From assembly GCA_037355855.1 (NCBI GenBank), contig CM074762.1, positions 4,898,001-4,962,000 on the forward strand: a stretch of 64,000 bases of DNA. Direction: 5' to 3'. Source of the stretch: Pseudo-nitzschia pungens (lineage: Eukaryota; Bacillariophyta; Bacillariophyceae; Bacillariales; Bacillariaceae). Shown piece by piece: positions 10,905-21,714 of the stretch. The notes under the pieces are model-generated. The model worked only from the letters and a program-made list of their open reading frames with translations, ran no database searches and was not told the origin of the DNA. The translations under genes and the position numbers were made by a program. Numbering within the stretch: position 1 is the stretch's first letter; every line of letters starts with the position of its first letter.

Positions 10905-12180
10905 AGCATGCAGCAACCAAGGCGTCCATAATACAGGGGGGACAGCAAGCAGCAGCAACGCGTCGATAATACAAACGTGTCGATAATACAGGGGGGGACA
11001 GCAAGCAGCAGCAACGCGTCGATAATACAGCAGGGGGGACAGCATGCAGCAACCAACGCGTCGATAATACAGCAGGGGGGACAGCAAGCAGCAGCAAGCA
11101 GCGACGTGTCGGTAATACATGGGGGACAGCAAGCAGATAGAGGTGCTGAGTGAATGAGCCAATCAAAAAAAAATCGATTTTCCAGTACAAATTGTACAAG
11201 GATTTATGTAGAAAAAAAAAATCTAACACAGGGTGGACAGCGAGGAGCAGCAGCAACGCGTCGATAATACAAACGCGTCAATAATACAGGGGGGACAGCA
11301 AGCAGCAGCAACGCGTCGATAATACAGGGGGGGGACAGCAAGCAGCAGCAACGCGTCGATAATACAAACAGCAACGCGTTGATAATACAAACAGCAACGC
11401 GTCGATAATACAGGGGGGACAGCAAGCAGCAGCAACGCGTCGATAATAAAAACGTGTCGATAATACAGGGGGGGAGGACAGCAAGCAGCAGCAACGCGTC
11501 GATAATACAGGGGGGGGAACAGCAAGCAGAAGCAACGCGTCGATAATACAGGGGGGACAGCAAGCAGCAACGCGTCAATAATACAGCAGCAAGCAGCAGC
11601 AACGCGTCGATAATACGGGGGGGGGGGGACAGCAAGCAGCAAGCAGCAGCAACGCGTCGATAATACAGGGGGGGGCAGCAAGCAGCAGCAGCAAGCAGCA
11701 ACGCGTCGAGAATGCAGGGGGACAGCAATCAGCAACGCGTCAATAATACAGGGGGACAGCAAGCAGCAACGCGTCGATAATAAGGGGGGGACAGCAAGCA
11801 GCAGCAAGCAGCGACGCGTCGATAATACAGGGGGGGGGACAGCAAGCAGCAACGATCTGTCGCTCCTGCAAGCTGCAACGCGTCGATAATACAGGGGGGA
11901 CAGCAAGCAGGAACCAACGCGTCGATAATACAGGGGGGACAGCAAGCAGCAGCAACGCGTCGATAATACAAACGCGTTGATAATACAGGGGGGACAGCAA
12001 GCAGCAAGCAGCAACGAACGCGTCGAAAATACAGGGGGGACAGCAAGCAGCAAGCAGCAACGAACGCGTCGACAATACAGGGGGGACAGCAAGCAGCAAG
12101 CAGCAACGATTGCGTCGATAATACAGGGGGGACAGCAAGCAGCAAGCAGCAACGCGTCGATAATACAAACGCGTTGATAA
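10905..12180 (+). repeat. Satellite array, about 40-bp GC-rich unit
   Basis: More than thirty variable-length units built from CAGCAAGCAGCAGCAACG, CGTCGATAATACA and a run of 5-10 G. Two related units occur at about 17735-17810 in Y. The long ORFs on both strands here are repeat translations. The array is interrupted at 11146-11230 by the conserved CCAAT box. Confidence 0.9.
11146..11205 (+). promoter_or_regulatory. Conserved CCAAT / GTACAAATTGTAC box (X copy)
   Basis: GCCAATCAAAAA followed after a few bases by ATTTTCCAGTACAAATTGTAC-like sequence. Matching sequence occurs at 19020-19065 (Y) and on the minus strand at 34712-34765 (Z), each beside gene E. Its survival inside a satellite suggests a function; the role is unknown. 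Confidence 0.55.
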
Positions 12181-12199
12181 TACATGAGAATATTGTTAA

Positions 12200-12830
12200 A
12201 GAACTATCGCCGTCTTTCCTTGTCGTTCCCCTCTTCAGCAATCGTATCGGTCGTTCCCCTCTTGAGCGATTGTATTGATCGTTCCCCTCTTCAGCAATCG
12301 TATCGGTCGTTCCCCTCTTCAACAATCGTATCGGTCGTTCCCCCTTTGCAACAACCGAAAATAGATCGATCCGTCGCTCCGTTTTACAACAACCGAAAAT
12401 CGTAGCGGTATTGCGATCGATCAGTCGCTCTTTTCTGCAACAACCAACAACGAAAAAACAAGAAAAAACAACAACAAACTCCTGTTAGAAGCGATCGTAC
12501 TGCCGTCGGCCCTATCTGGAGCGATCGTACGTACCCTCGTCGTCCCTGTCAGAAGCGATCGTAGCGATCGTACCCTCGTCGTCCCTGTCAGAAGCGATTG
12601 TAGCGATCGTACCCTCGTCGTCCCTGTCCGAAGCGAAGACGAAATTAAAAAAAAACAACGACAAACTGTTAGTACCCTCGTCGTCCCCATCCGAAGCGAT
12701 TGTACCCCCCTCGTCCCTCTCTGGAGCGATTGTACCCCCGTCGGCCCTCTCTGGAGCAATCGTACCTTCGTCGTCCTCGTCGTCACTCTCCGCACCGATC
12801 GGTCGTGATTTTCGTCTTCGTTGTTTTCAA
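12200..12830 (+). repeat. Short repeats left of module M in X
   Basis: First 12215-12470 (units with CGTTCCCCTCTTCAGCAATCG, then GTCGCTC...CAACAACCGAAAATCG), then 12485-12815 (units with GAAGCGATCGTACCCTCGTCG). The same families lie between gene B and module M in Y. Confidence 0.75.
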
Positions 12831-12834
12831 TATC

Positions 12835-13335
12835 AGTACGTCGTATATCTGGGTAAGCCAGGTAGTTCCAGGACTTCAACACACCCTATCTCCCTGATAT
12901 GAATCAGACAACAGTGCAGAAAGCAAGAGCGGCCGTTCTCAAGCTCCCCACAGCATGTGTGTCTTTTTCAAAAGAGATGGTCCCGGTGCCTGATGGCTAG
13001 GTTAAACTGGACCGGCCAGAATATTCCGATGCATGAAATGAAACGAAAATGAAAATTATGACACATCCTCCACGAGGGAGATGTGGGGCGGAAAATGAAA
13101 CAACAAAATTCACTGCGATGATGCACATGTAGGAAACAGTACTGTTTGTACAGGCTGACTGGAAAAAATGACAGCAATGTACGTAGATTACAGTACTAAG
13201 TCTACAGTCTTAGTAAAAGAAAAAATGACAAGTCTGCATACATACCTAGTAGTACGTATGTATGTATAGGCAGGGGATGTGTAGGTTTCCAGTACTGTGT
13301 ATACTGTACGTATGATTTTGGCGCAAAGTGGTGGA
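12835..13335 (+). other. Conserved non-coding module M (X copy)
   Basis: Same blocks and order as 22915-23360 in Y. Its neighbour gene B is missing in X, yet the module remains. Confidence 0.6.
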
Positions 13336-14760
13336 GGTACGGTAACTTACTGTTGGTACATATTATACAGCAGGATGAGCCTTCCCCGAGATGGTAGTAG
13401 CGTTATAACATAGAGAGAACACATTTAAAGCAGTAGTAGACAGTAACAGTGGTACCACTGGATGTCGGTGTCGTTGGTTCGGGTACCATGGTGGAAATGT
13501 ATTTTGCTACATCACGATTCGATAGCAATATTTTTGCTGCGAACCACATGTCAGAATAAGTGAGCTATTCAGTTATTCAATGGTGACATCCATACTATTG
13601 GTGATTTTTGAATACTTCTTTTTGAATACTCTTGCCCATGCACAGGATGAGAAATATTCACACTGGAATCACACAAAGATTGGCCACATTCATTCAGATA
13701 TGTGATCTGCTGGTACTTTTTTCTAGTAAATTCCGCAGTACTGGGCCAAATATCAATTATTCAGTGGCGACATTCAAAATATAGGTGATTTTTGAATACT
13801 TCTTTTTGAATAGTCTTGCCCATGCACAGGATGAGGAATATTCACACTGGAATCACACAAAGATTGGCCAGATTCATTCTGATATTTGATTTGATGGTAT
13901 ATTCACTGAGGTAGTACTATTCTTGCTGCTTGTAGTAGTAGTACAGTTATACACTGCTGCTACATACTACTGCAGTGCGTAGGTAGTAGTACATAAGAGG
14001 TAGTCCAAAATTATGGCGCAGCGGGGCTGGCTCTCTGTGGTTTAGGTGGCGCGCGATATCACCATCATCAGCTTTCTACTGGTTTCTACTATTACTTCAG
14101 TACGGTACATACTACTACTAGTAGTAACTCTACTGCTATCATGTAGAAGAAATCAATTCTCGGCAAACACATGCATGACAGAAAATGCATGTGTCGTAAA
14201 TCTTACTTCACATAATTTTGGGTCGGAACGGAACAAGAAAGACGGCAACTGAAATATAATGAGATGGAAATGGTAAGTGAACCACATCAAGGTTGGAGGA
14301 GGTATTAATAATGGATTTTGATTCGTCTAACTGTGCATCATTGACTTGCCTGCTTGCTCCTGATAGGGAGGCGACCGCAACTGCTGATGAAATAGGATGC
14401 AACGGCAAATGAAATATAATGCAACGGTGAGTGAAGCACATCAAGATCTGGGGTATTGATAATGGATTTCAATTGTTCTAATTCTGCATTGAGTTGCCTG
14501 CTTGCTACTGATAGGGAAGAATCAACTTTAATTCGACGGGGCAACTGAAAAATGATGCGAAACATGATGCAACGGGGCAACTGACACATATTGCGATCGC
14601 AAGACAAATATGATGGGATCGCAACTGACAAAATGATGCGATTGCAACTGATGAAATATGATGCGATGTGAGGAGACCTTTACTGGCAGTACAGATACCG
14701 GTATGGATGAAATTATCACGATGACCATTATTTAAAAATCGTTTGAACCAAAATTTGTGT
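13336..14760. repeat. Repeat-rich middle of X
   Basis: No gene. Holds a direct repeat of about 180 bp (13570-13715 and 13755-13885, sharing GAATACTTCTTTTTGAATA and CTTGCCCATGCACAGGATGA), a stretch of TACTACTAC-type triplets (13900-14150), and repeats around GCAACTGAxxAATATGATGCGA (14260-14670) that also occur at 36062-36140 in W. Confidence 0.65.
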
Positions 14761-14764
14761 GGTG

Positions 14765-15075
14765 TGCATGAGGACGAAGACGATCGGAGCAAAGAGCAAC
14801 AACAATTTCAAGGACGACGAAGACGATCGAAGCGAAGAGCAACGACGATTTCAGAGAGGACGACGAAGCCAATCAAAGCAAAGAGCAACAACAATTTCAG
14901 AGAGGACGACGATTTCAGGGAGGACGACGAAGAGGAAGGCAATTTGGAGCGAAGAGCAACGACGACTTCAGGGAGGATGAAGACGATCGAAGCGAGAAGC
15001 AACGACGACTCAAGGACGACGAAGACGAGGACGATCGAAACGAAGAGCGACGACGATTTCAAGGACGACGACTTC
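14765..15075 (+). repeat. GACGACGA / AGCGAAGAGCAACGACG repeats in X right arm
   Basis: Degenerate units around GACGATCGAAGCGAAGAGCAA and GACGATTTCAGGGA, the same family as the block upstream of gene B of Z (8045-8320). Confidence 0.7.
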
Positions 15076-15580
15076 TTCTAACGAACCAAAATTTGTGTGT
15101 GCATGTGTGAGAAAATTGAACAGAGAATAAACAATTATTAGAGTAATATCAATATTTATCAAAAGAAAGACTTATATTTTGCTTCATAGTGTTTCAAATT
15201 TTTTTTTCATGGGGGTCGCGATTCCTGGGCTTCGGGTAATAATTGTGATTTTTGTGATGAATTTCTTGAGGGGTGTGATGGGAAATACTTTGTGTCGGGA
15301 TGAGAAATCAATTTTTGGGAGTGAATTTCTGCAACAGTCTCATAATATATAATGATGGTAGGGTCGGTAATAATGAGTCAGATTGAAAAAAAATTTGGGT
15401 CGAGTTTGAATTTTATTTTTTTTTCTCGTATTTTCTCGGAATTGAGGTAGTTAGTGGGTCGCGATTGGGGTTGCGAATCGCGAGAGGGCTAGGAATCGAG
15501 CTACGTCAAAATGAGCCAGGAATAAATCGCGACCCCCCTAAATAAATTCTTGGGAGGGGTCGCGAACCAGTTTTCGGACG
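15001..15580 (+). repeat. Right terminal arm of X, first copy
   Basis: Nearly identical to 16013-16569. Ends exactly at the terminal motif CAGTTTTCGGACG (15568-15580). Confidence 0.85.
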
Positions 15581-16012
15581 TAGTCTTCTTCTTTTTTGAC
15601 ACCAACACACCTCTGCTTCTCATTTCGACCCGGACCATGGTGGTTGCCCAAATCCTATTGCAACAGCTACTTTGAACCCGATTTGCTTGTCCAGAGCAAC
15701 CCTTGCATCGAGAGTGCATCTGAGCCTTTTTTCTGCTCAAAAATTGACCTCGGAAAGTCATTTTTCGAACTGCTTCTGATTTCGACCGACAACGACGACA
15801 AGAATCCGACAATCCGACAATTCGACCATGGTGAATGGCAATCCCCTGAAGAGCAACAAGGTCCGGCCTGCTCTGCAAACACCACGATTTGGACCAGAAA
15901 ATATCCCTGATCCCAGAATTGGAGGGAATGGGTATTCAGAGGACATGAGAAGACACACAGTAGTGAGATATGCTCAGATTGGGCGCCAAATTGACCTGAT
16001 CAATACTCTTAA
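15581..16012 (+). mobile_element. 5' fragment of the Tc1-like element, inside X
   Basis: Matches, in reverse orientation, the stretch from about 61985 down to 61555 of the complete element at 57519-62060: the leader followed by the first 61 codons of the transposase (start at 15828), with identical residues. The 58-bp terminus is missing. It is joined directly to the X terminus on the left and to the duplicated X arm on the right. After the break the frame runs into repeat sequence and stops at 16064. It is too short to be functional. Confidence 0.85.
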
Positions 16013-16569
16013 CGACGACTTCAAGGACGACGAAGACAAGGACGACCGAAATGAAGAGCGATGACGATTTCAAGGACGACGACTTCTTTTAACGAACCAA
16101 AATTTGTGTGTGCGTGTGTGAGAAAATTGAACAGAGAATAAACAATTATTAGAGTAATATCAATATTTATCAAAAGAAAGACTTATATTTTGCATCATAG
16201 TGTTTCAAAATTTTTTTTCATGGGGGTCGCGATTCCTGGGCTTCGGGTAATAATTGTGATTTTTGTGATGAATTTCTTGAGGGGTGTGATGGGAAATACT
16301 TTGTGTCGGGATGAGAAATCAATTTTTGGGAGTGAATTTCTGCAACAGTCTCATAATATATAATGATGGTAGGGTCAGTAATAATGAGTCAGATTGAAAA
16401 AAAATTTGGGTCTTTATTTTTTTTTCTCGTAATTGAGGTAGTATCTGGGTCGCGATTGGGGTTGCGAATCGAGAGAGCTAGGAATCGAGCTACGTCAAAA
16501 TGAGCCAGGAATAAATCGCGACCCCCCTAAATAAATTCTTGGGAGGGGTCGCGAACCAGTTTTCGGACG
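16013..16569 (+). repeat. Right terminal arm of X, second copy
   Basis: Duplicate of 15001-15580 with small deletions (for example in the stretch before TTTTTTTTCTCG). Ends at CAGTTTTCGGACG (16557-16569), next to gene C of Z. Confidence 0.85.
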
Positions 16570-16728
16570 GGGGAAGGTTTCTTGCGAGAATCGTCTTGTT
16601 CTCTGGCTTCCATAACAACTTGTATTGCCGATTCTGTTACGACTTTTAATTGGTCGAGAGATATGGTATTGATGTCGAGTCCCAGTGTCCGATTTTGCAC
16701 TTCATCAAACCATAAACACAGTTCCTCG
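16570..16728 (-). pseudogene. Gene C of element Z, middle piece between X and Y
   Basis: 159 bp encoding a stretch that aligns with gene C of Y (pattern LxxQLKVVTESAIQVV here against VSQRSLEKYIRNVKQAI there), then a basic DSRKKPSP tail. On its upstream side it meets the left terminus of Y at 16729, on its downstream side the right terminus of X. Its frame continues from the piece at 32694-34276 if Y is skipped with no duplicated bases. Confidence 0.8.
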
Positions 16729-16750
16729 CGTCTAATAACTGATTTTCGAC

Positions 16751-18171
16751 CATTTTGACCCGTTTCGACCACCCCCCTCCTTTTTTTTAGACGTTTTTAG
16801 CTCCAATATTTTTATTATTTGGAGCGAAATCGCCTTTCTTAAGCTCGAATTATTATTTTTTGGCTCCAAAAATTAATTTTTTGCTCCAAACTCGAATATT
16901 TGGGTCGAAAATTAACAGCCGGGGTCGAAATTCGTTGTTGAACCACCATTAGGGTTAATGGTTGTAACGCTGTAGCGCTGTGTCCCTGTATCCCTGTAGC
17001 GCTGTGTCCCTGTATCCCTGTAGCGCTGTAGCGCTGTATCCCCTTTATCGCTGTAGCGCTGTAGTGCAGTGCTAACTCCAAAGATACTAGGGTTGTCGCG
17101 TACGATTTGTACCAGTTGTACATACCCCGGGTATAGCATCCGCACTAATACAGTGTAGCTGAGTGCTACAAGGTTAGGGTTGCTAATGATAGTACGAAAT
17201 ATTAGATATGTTAACCTACCATGCTACCATGCTAAGATACTATGCTACCGCAGGGGTCGGGTCACTGGTGTACAATATGTACTATGACCGGACGCCTGAC
17301 CCAGACAGTTACCCAACGCGCTAGCACACCTTCGTTATTAAATAACGGGAGCTACCCTACTACGCTACTCCGTACGCTACCCGTATAATACAGTACTGGA
17401 GCTACAGAGCTCTATTATCTACGAGTTATCAGAACGATACGATACAGAGCTGAGCTGCGCTGATCCCCTGTAGCGCTGTAGCGCTGTATAGAGCTACGCT
17501 ACGCTACTCCGCACACACTACGCTACCCGTAGAATACAGTACTGGAGCTACAGAGCTCTGTTATTTTACGAGTTAGCGGAGAACTGTCACGATACCGTAC
17601 GATACAGAGCTGAGCTGCGCTGATCCCCTGTAGCGCTGTATCCCCTGTAGCGCTGTATCCCCTGCAGCGCTGTATCCCCTGCAGCGCTGTATCCCCTTCA
17701 GCGCTGTAGCGCTGTATCCCCTTCAGCGCTGTAGCAGCAACGCGTCGATAATACAGGGGGGGGGACTGCAAGCAGCAAGCAGCAGCAACGCGTCGATAAT
17801 ACATGGGTGGGACTGTTTGGGCCGGGTATCCCGTCGTGGTACATATTATACACCAATGACCCTACCCCTGCGGTAGCATAGTATCTTAGCATGGTATCAT
17901 AGTAGGTTAGCATCTTTCAGTATCTCGTAGCCTTAGCAACCCTAACGTACTACTACTACGTATTTGGTAACAGTGTAGCTGAGTGCTACAAGGTTAGGGT
18001 TGCTAATGCTACGAAATACTGGAGATGATAACCTACCATGATACCATTTCTAAGATACTATGGTAAGGTTACCGCCGGGGTCGGGTCATCAGGTGTCGCA
18101 TGATCATAGTACAATAAAGCGTGTACAATAAAGCCAGTACATTAAAGTTAAGGGTTGTAGACGCTATGTCA
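16751..18171. repeat. Left arm of Y, GCTGTAGCGCTG repeats
   Basis: No gene. Copies of GTAGCGCTGTATCCC at 16965-17065 and 17465-17735. Duplicated blocks include CAGTACTGGAGCTACAGAGCTCT (17391, 17536) and CAGTGTAGCTGAGTGCTACA (17151, 17969). Two satellite units related to the X array lie at 17735-17810. The complementary GCTACAGC repeat lies at 35390-35470 near the right end of Z, matching the arm next to gene E. Confidence 0.7.
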
Positions 18172-18780
18172 TTACGACAATATGTCCCCTTTTTGGGGCC
18201 TTCCCGTAAGGTTACCGGTATTTTCTCCGGTATTTTCTCCTCGGACACATTGGCATTCCACCCAAATCTTCGACTTAAAATGCTCCATTTGAAACGAATG
18301 AATAACGGCTCCACGTTCAATAATCAATCTCACCTCCTCAGGCAGGTAATTCTCGATACGGATCTCACGGACGATTTCTCTTCCCATGTAGCACCTGACA
18401 ATGTAATTTGCATCCTGGTGATCCATAGGATTAGTAACATCCTTCTTCAACTCAAACGTGAAGGTAATCCTGTACGTCGGTACAAAATATCCTATATCAT
18501 CCCTTTTGGGGTATTTGACCACAACCTCGAACCCATCATCCCTGTACTCTAAATTGCGAATAATCATACCTGTCTCCAGATCCCTGTCAATACCTTCGAT
18601 CTCGCAATAATTTTTGTGATCAAAATGAATATCCAAAGTACCGAAAACTCCCTCTCCGAAATGGAAGCTGAATGGGGTGGTGCGGGTGGTTTGTGCGCTG
18701 TACCTATGAGGTCTATTTATGAATATGACCTTCATCTCATCTTGCCCTGCAGTTCCCGTTGTCGCTTCCTCGTCGCACAT
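18172..18780 (-). CDS. Gene E of element Y, unknown protein
   Basis: 202 aa. The ORF extends upstream to 18858, but the start at 18780 (MCDEE) fits the paralogue at 35100, which begins 11 residues before the shared D-x-MKV block. Conserved features: MKV(I/V)F(I/V)NRP, then TPFSF.(F/V)GE..FG..DI.(F/I)DH..YC..EGI. Further on are alternating hydrophobic residues (YRITFTFEL, YIVRCYMGREIVREIRIENY) typical of a beta-rich fold. No catalytic motif recognised. It is the gene nearest the left end of Y and is transcribed towards that end. Function unknown; it could act with the transposase on the element end, but nothing in the sequence shows that. Confidence 0.75.
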   Translation of the reverse strand: MCDEEATTGTAGQDEMKVIFINRPHRYSAQTTRTTPFSFHFGEGVFGTLDIHFDHKNYCEIEGIDRDLETGMIIRNLEYRDDGFEVVVKYPKRDDIGYFVPTYRITFTFELKKDVTNPMDHQDANYIVRCYMGREIVREIRIENYLPEEVRLIIERGAVIHSFQMEHFKSKIWVECQCVRGENTGENTGNLTGRPQKGDILS

Positions 18781-19019
18781 AATGATCAACGTCTCCACCC
18801 GTTTTGAATAATGTGGTCGTCGGGAACACCCTTTTTCAATAATCACGTTTTCCTTCACCGTATTTTTTCAATAATCACGTTTTCCTTCACCGTATGTTCT
18901 GTTGTATGTTTACAAATTTCGTTTTCTACTCATATCCCTGTACAAATTGTACACGAATCTTTGATTGGATATAATTCTACAATTGATTCCACCATTCTAC
19001 GATCCTACGAACCATTGAA

Positions 19020-19065
19020 TTAGCCAATAAAAATATTCGATTTCCCATTACAAACTGTACAGGAA
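19020..19065 (+). promoter_or_regulatory. Conserved CCAAT / GTACA box (Y copy)
   Basis: GCCAATAAAAATATTCGATTT followed by CCATTACAAACTGTACAGG, homologous to the boxes in X and Z. It lies between genes E and B. A second GTACAAATTGTAC palindrome and TGATTGG lie at 18940-18968, 160-190 bp upstream of gene E. Confidence 0.5.
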
Positions 19066-19079
19066 AACCAGTAAGGTTT

Positions 19080-19745
19080 CTACGAGTACGAGTACCGTCG
19101 ATCGATCCGTCGCTCCTTTCTGGAACAACCAAAAATCAATCGATCCGTCCGATCAATCGATCCGTCGCTCCATTTCATAACATCCGAAACTCGATTGATC
19201 CGTCGCTCTTTTCTGGAACAACCGAAAATCAATCGATCCCTCGCTCCATTTCATAACATCCGAAACTCGATTGATCCGTCGCTCCTTTCTGGAACAACCG
19301 AAATTCAATCGATCCCTCGCTCCATTTCATAACATCCGAAACTCGATTGATCCGTCGCTCCTTTCTGGAACAACCGAAAATCAATCGATCCCTCGCTCCA
19401 TTTCATAACATCCGAAACTCGATTGATCCGTCGCTTCTTTCTGGAACAACCGAAAATCAATCGATCCCTCGCTCCATTTCATAACATCCGAAACTCGATT
19501 GATCCGTCGCTTCTTTCTGGTAACCGACCCATCGCTCCATTTCGTAACATCCAAAAATCACTCGATCGATCGATCCGTCGCTTCTTTCTGGAACAACTGA
19601 AAATCAATCGATCCCTCGCTCCATTTCATAACATCCAAAACTTGATCGATCCGTCGCTCCTTTCTGGAACAACCGAACACCCGACAATCGATCGATCCGT
19701 CACTCCATTCTGGAACATCGATCGATCCGTCGCTATTCATCATCA
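19080..19745 (+). repeat. About 76-bp tandem array downstream of gene B (Y)
   Basis: Eight or so units alternating TCCGTCGCTCCTTTCTGGAA with CTCGCTCCATTTCATAACAT and ending in GAAACTCGATTGA or CGAAAATCAATCGA. The same core (GTCGCTCC...CAACAACCGAAAATCG), in the same orientation, flanks gene B on its other side (21715-22545). Confidence 0.85.
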
Positions 19746-19768
19746 TTCTTAGCATCCTCGTCATCATC

Positions 19769-21700
19769 TTAAGGAGGAGCGTTGCCTCCAGCATTAGCAT
19801 TGGCTGCAGCGATCGCAGCATTTGCTTGGTCCAAAGCATCCTGTGCATTGGCTGTCTCTTCCCGAGCTGCCAAGACCGCAGCTTGAGTTAATGTTGCCTC
19901 GTCCCGTGCCTCATTCCTCTCTTCCTGAGTGGCATTTGGATTTGCTTCCACTGCCATCCAACGGGCGAACGCTGCTTGCCACTCTGCTTGTCTCTGAGCC
20001 TCCACTGCGGCTGCCTGTTCATGATTCACTTCTGCGGCTCGTCTTCGTCTTCTTTCTCTACCCCAGTCCAACAAGCAGAACACAAATGTTTCCGGACCGC
20101 GTCCCCCCCTTCCCATGCCATATTTGGTGTAACAATATGTGTGCTTAGTTGCAAAACCGATCTTGTTCTCTATACTGTAAACAGTCTCACCATCCTGTTT
20201 ACCAAATGAGTCATAATGAATGCCGACTGGATGCTGGACAAGGGTCGTCGAATTGAGGGAAGAAAACTGATACAAAATGTCACCGATCTCCTGCCTTCTT
20301 GCCATTGCTATAGCTTTCCTGTGGTTTCTCAACTCCCGATCCACTGCAAGTGGCACCACATTCAGACCATTGACCATGTTTCCTAATTGTCTTAGCAGCA
20401 AGGCACTCACTATCTTCGCCTCAGTGAATGGTTGAAAGAATTTATAATCAGAAAACATATCCTCCGTGATAGGCCCAATCTGCCCACCAAACTGGGGGTT
20501 GCAATACGCAAAGTGAACAGCCTTCCCTTGCCTGTTTATGTAAAAAACATGAATTGTTTGCCCGTCCGGAACAACAAATGCCCCCCGCCCGGACCTCGGT
20601 GTCACAATTGGGTTGTCGAGCATCCGGAAGAGTGCTCTAGTTGGTCCTCTGTAGACACCACTACTGCCACCACTTCTCATCTGTTCTATGTTGTTATTTG
20701 CAGTCATGGACTCAACTTTCTTAAACAACGAGTGAACCTCTTTCTGGGTCATCTGGAGTCGATCGCTTCCGTGATAGAATCTTGCCAACAACAGGTTGCA
20801 CTTCTGCTTCCCTTCTTGTTCATTTTTGGGACCGAATGATCCAACAATAAGTGTCACATGGCATTTCTTCAACCTGTCACGACACGTGAACACTCTTGAT
20901 TGTTTAATTCTTTCCATTGTGTACTCTGGCGTCTCCTTTATCTTGTTCTTGCACATCGTTCCGTTAATTATGATCAGTTGCACGATGTAAGTTCTTGTTC
21001 TGCTGGGATCCACTATATCAGAGCACTCAATTTTCTTAACTTCTGTTTTAACCGTGTCCGTGAGCTTCTTTGCTGTTATTCCTGATTCTGCTATCTGACG
21101 TGCAAGCTCATATCCCACCACAAAGTGTTTCACTCCTGGCAGTTCAGGTTCCTTGCCCAATCCATGGCAGTCAACAATGTTTTCTGAATTGAAAGGAGTG
21201 TCAATCAGCAAGTCATACTCTGGTAGGACAAGGAACCCATCATACTTTAACCGAACCGCGCGACTCGCAACATCAACGAAGTGCCGATGGGACCTCACCA
21301 CTTGCTCCTTTTGGGCATAGTAGATACATCCATGACAAGTAGATACTACCCCGATATTGTTTTCTAGCGATTGTCTCATCTGCTGTAGCACCGAGGGCAG
21401 TGTAGTCTTCTCCTTGTCCATTCGGTTGAACAGTAGTTGCAGACATCTTCTGCAAGCAAAATTGCCACAGGACGTGCATGTTATGCCGTCGTCCGTCATC
21501 GGACAGCTTGTGGTTCCTTTTGCAGTTCGTTTTCCTTTCTGTGTCAGTGTTGTGACCGAACCAAGAATACAGTGGCTAGGTTGGCACAAGGTGCTCTCGC
21601 TCAAGATTTTCTGTTGGATCCTTCTGTTGCATCTACCACCCCTTAGTTCCGCGTTGGTCTCCTCAGTGTCACCAATCTTTCGCCTGCTGGAACGTGTCAT
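19769..21700 (-). CDS. Gene B of element Y, Cys-containing transposon protein
   Basis: 643 aa, intact, paralogue of 8332-10425; function not recognised. Start MTRS is shared. The Cys region (about residues 38-90) contains ITCTSCGNFACRRCLQLL, a C-x2-C-x4-C-x2-C arrangement, and STCHGC follows near residue 121. Conserved core blocks are SGGSSGVYRGPTRALF, NPQFGGQIGPI, FFQPFTEAKIVSALLLRQL, ELRNHRKAIA and YGMGRGGRGPETFVFCLLDWG. An Ala/Gln/Glu-rich C-terminus (about 565-640) is probably helical; it lacks the Ser-Asp tail of the Z copy. It is bracketed by related tandem arrays on both sides, with module M upstream. A zinc-binding accessory protein is the safest description. Confidence 0.9.
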   Translation of the reverse strand: MTRSSRRKIGDTEETNAELRGGRCNRRIQQKILSESTLCQPSHCILGSVTTLTQKGKRTAKGTTSCPMTDDGITCTSCGNFACRRCLQLLFNRMDKEKTTLPSVLQQMRQSLENNIGVVSTCHGCIYYAQKEQVVRSHRHFVDVASRAVRLKYDGFLVLPEYDLLIDTPFNSENIVDCHGLGKEPELPGVKHFVVGYELARQIAESGITAKKLTDTVKTEVKKIECSDIVDPSRTRTYIVQLIIINGTMCKNKIKETPEYTMERIKQSRVFTCRDRLKKCHVTLIVGSFGPKNEQEGKQKCNLLLARFYHGSDRLQMTQKEVHSLFKKVESMTANNNIEQMRSGGSSGVYRGPTRALFRMLDNPIVTPRSGRGAFVVPDGQTIHVFYINRQGKAVHFAYCNPQFGGQIGPITEDMFSDYKFFQPFTEAKIVSALLLRQLGNMVNGLNVVPLAVDRELRNHRKAIAMARRQEIGDILYQFSSLNSTTLVQHPVGIHYDSFGKQDGETVYSIENKIGFATKHTYCYTKYGMGRGGRGPETFVFCLLDWGRERRRRRAAEVNHEQAAAVEAQRQAEWQAAFARWMAVEANPNATQEERNEARDEATLTQAAVLAAREETANAQDALDQANAAIAAANANAGGNAPP

Positions 21701-21714
21701 TGTGGTGATCCTTT

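Larger units (their letters stand above)
10608..16569. mobile_element. Element X, non-autonomous member of the giant family
   Basis: 5,962 bp bounded by inverted termini CGTCCGAAAACTGG and GTTCGCGACC (10608-10630) and their complement (16547-16569), flanked on both sides by GG (10606-10607, 16570-16571). No intact gene. From the left: TCGCGACC subterminal repeats, satellite, a CCAAT/GTACAAATTGTAC box, more satellite, short repeats, module M, more repeats, and a right arm present twice with a Tc1-like fragment between. The order of box, repeats and module M matches Y, where genes E and B occupy the positions taken here by satellite. X is therefore probably an internally deleted relative that needs transposase in trans. 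Confidence 0.8.

Noticed and set aside
10905..12180. CRISPR-like look of regularly spaced repeats
   Set aside because: Units are variable-length tandem satellite with no unique spacers, inside a eukaryotic transposon, and without cas genes.
11204..12325. Long minus-strand ORFs rich in Cys, Pro, Leu and Arg (up to 320 codons)
   Set aside because: They are translations of the 40-bp satellite in several frames at once and have no paralogue.
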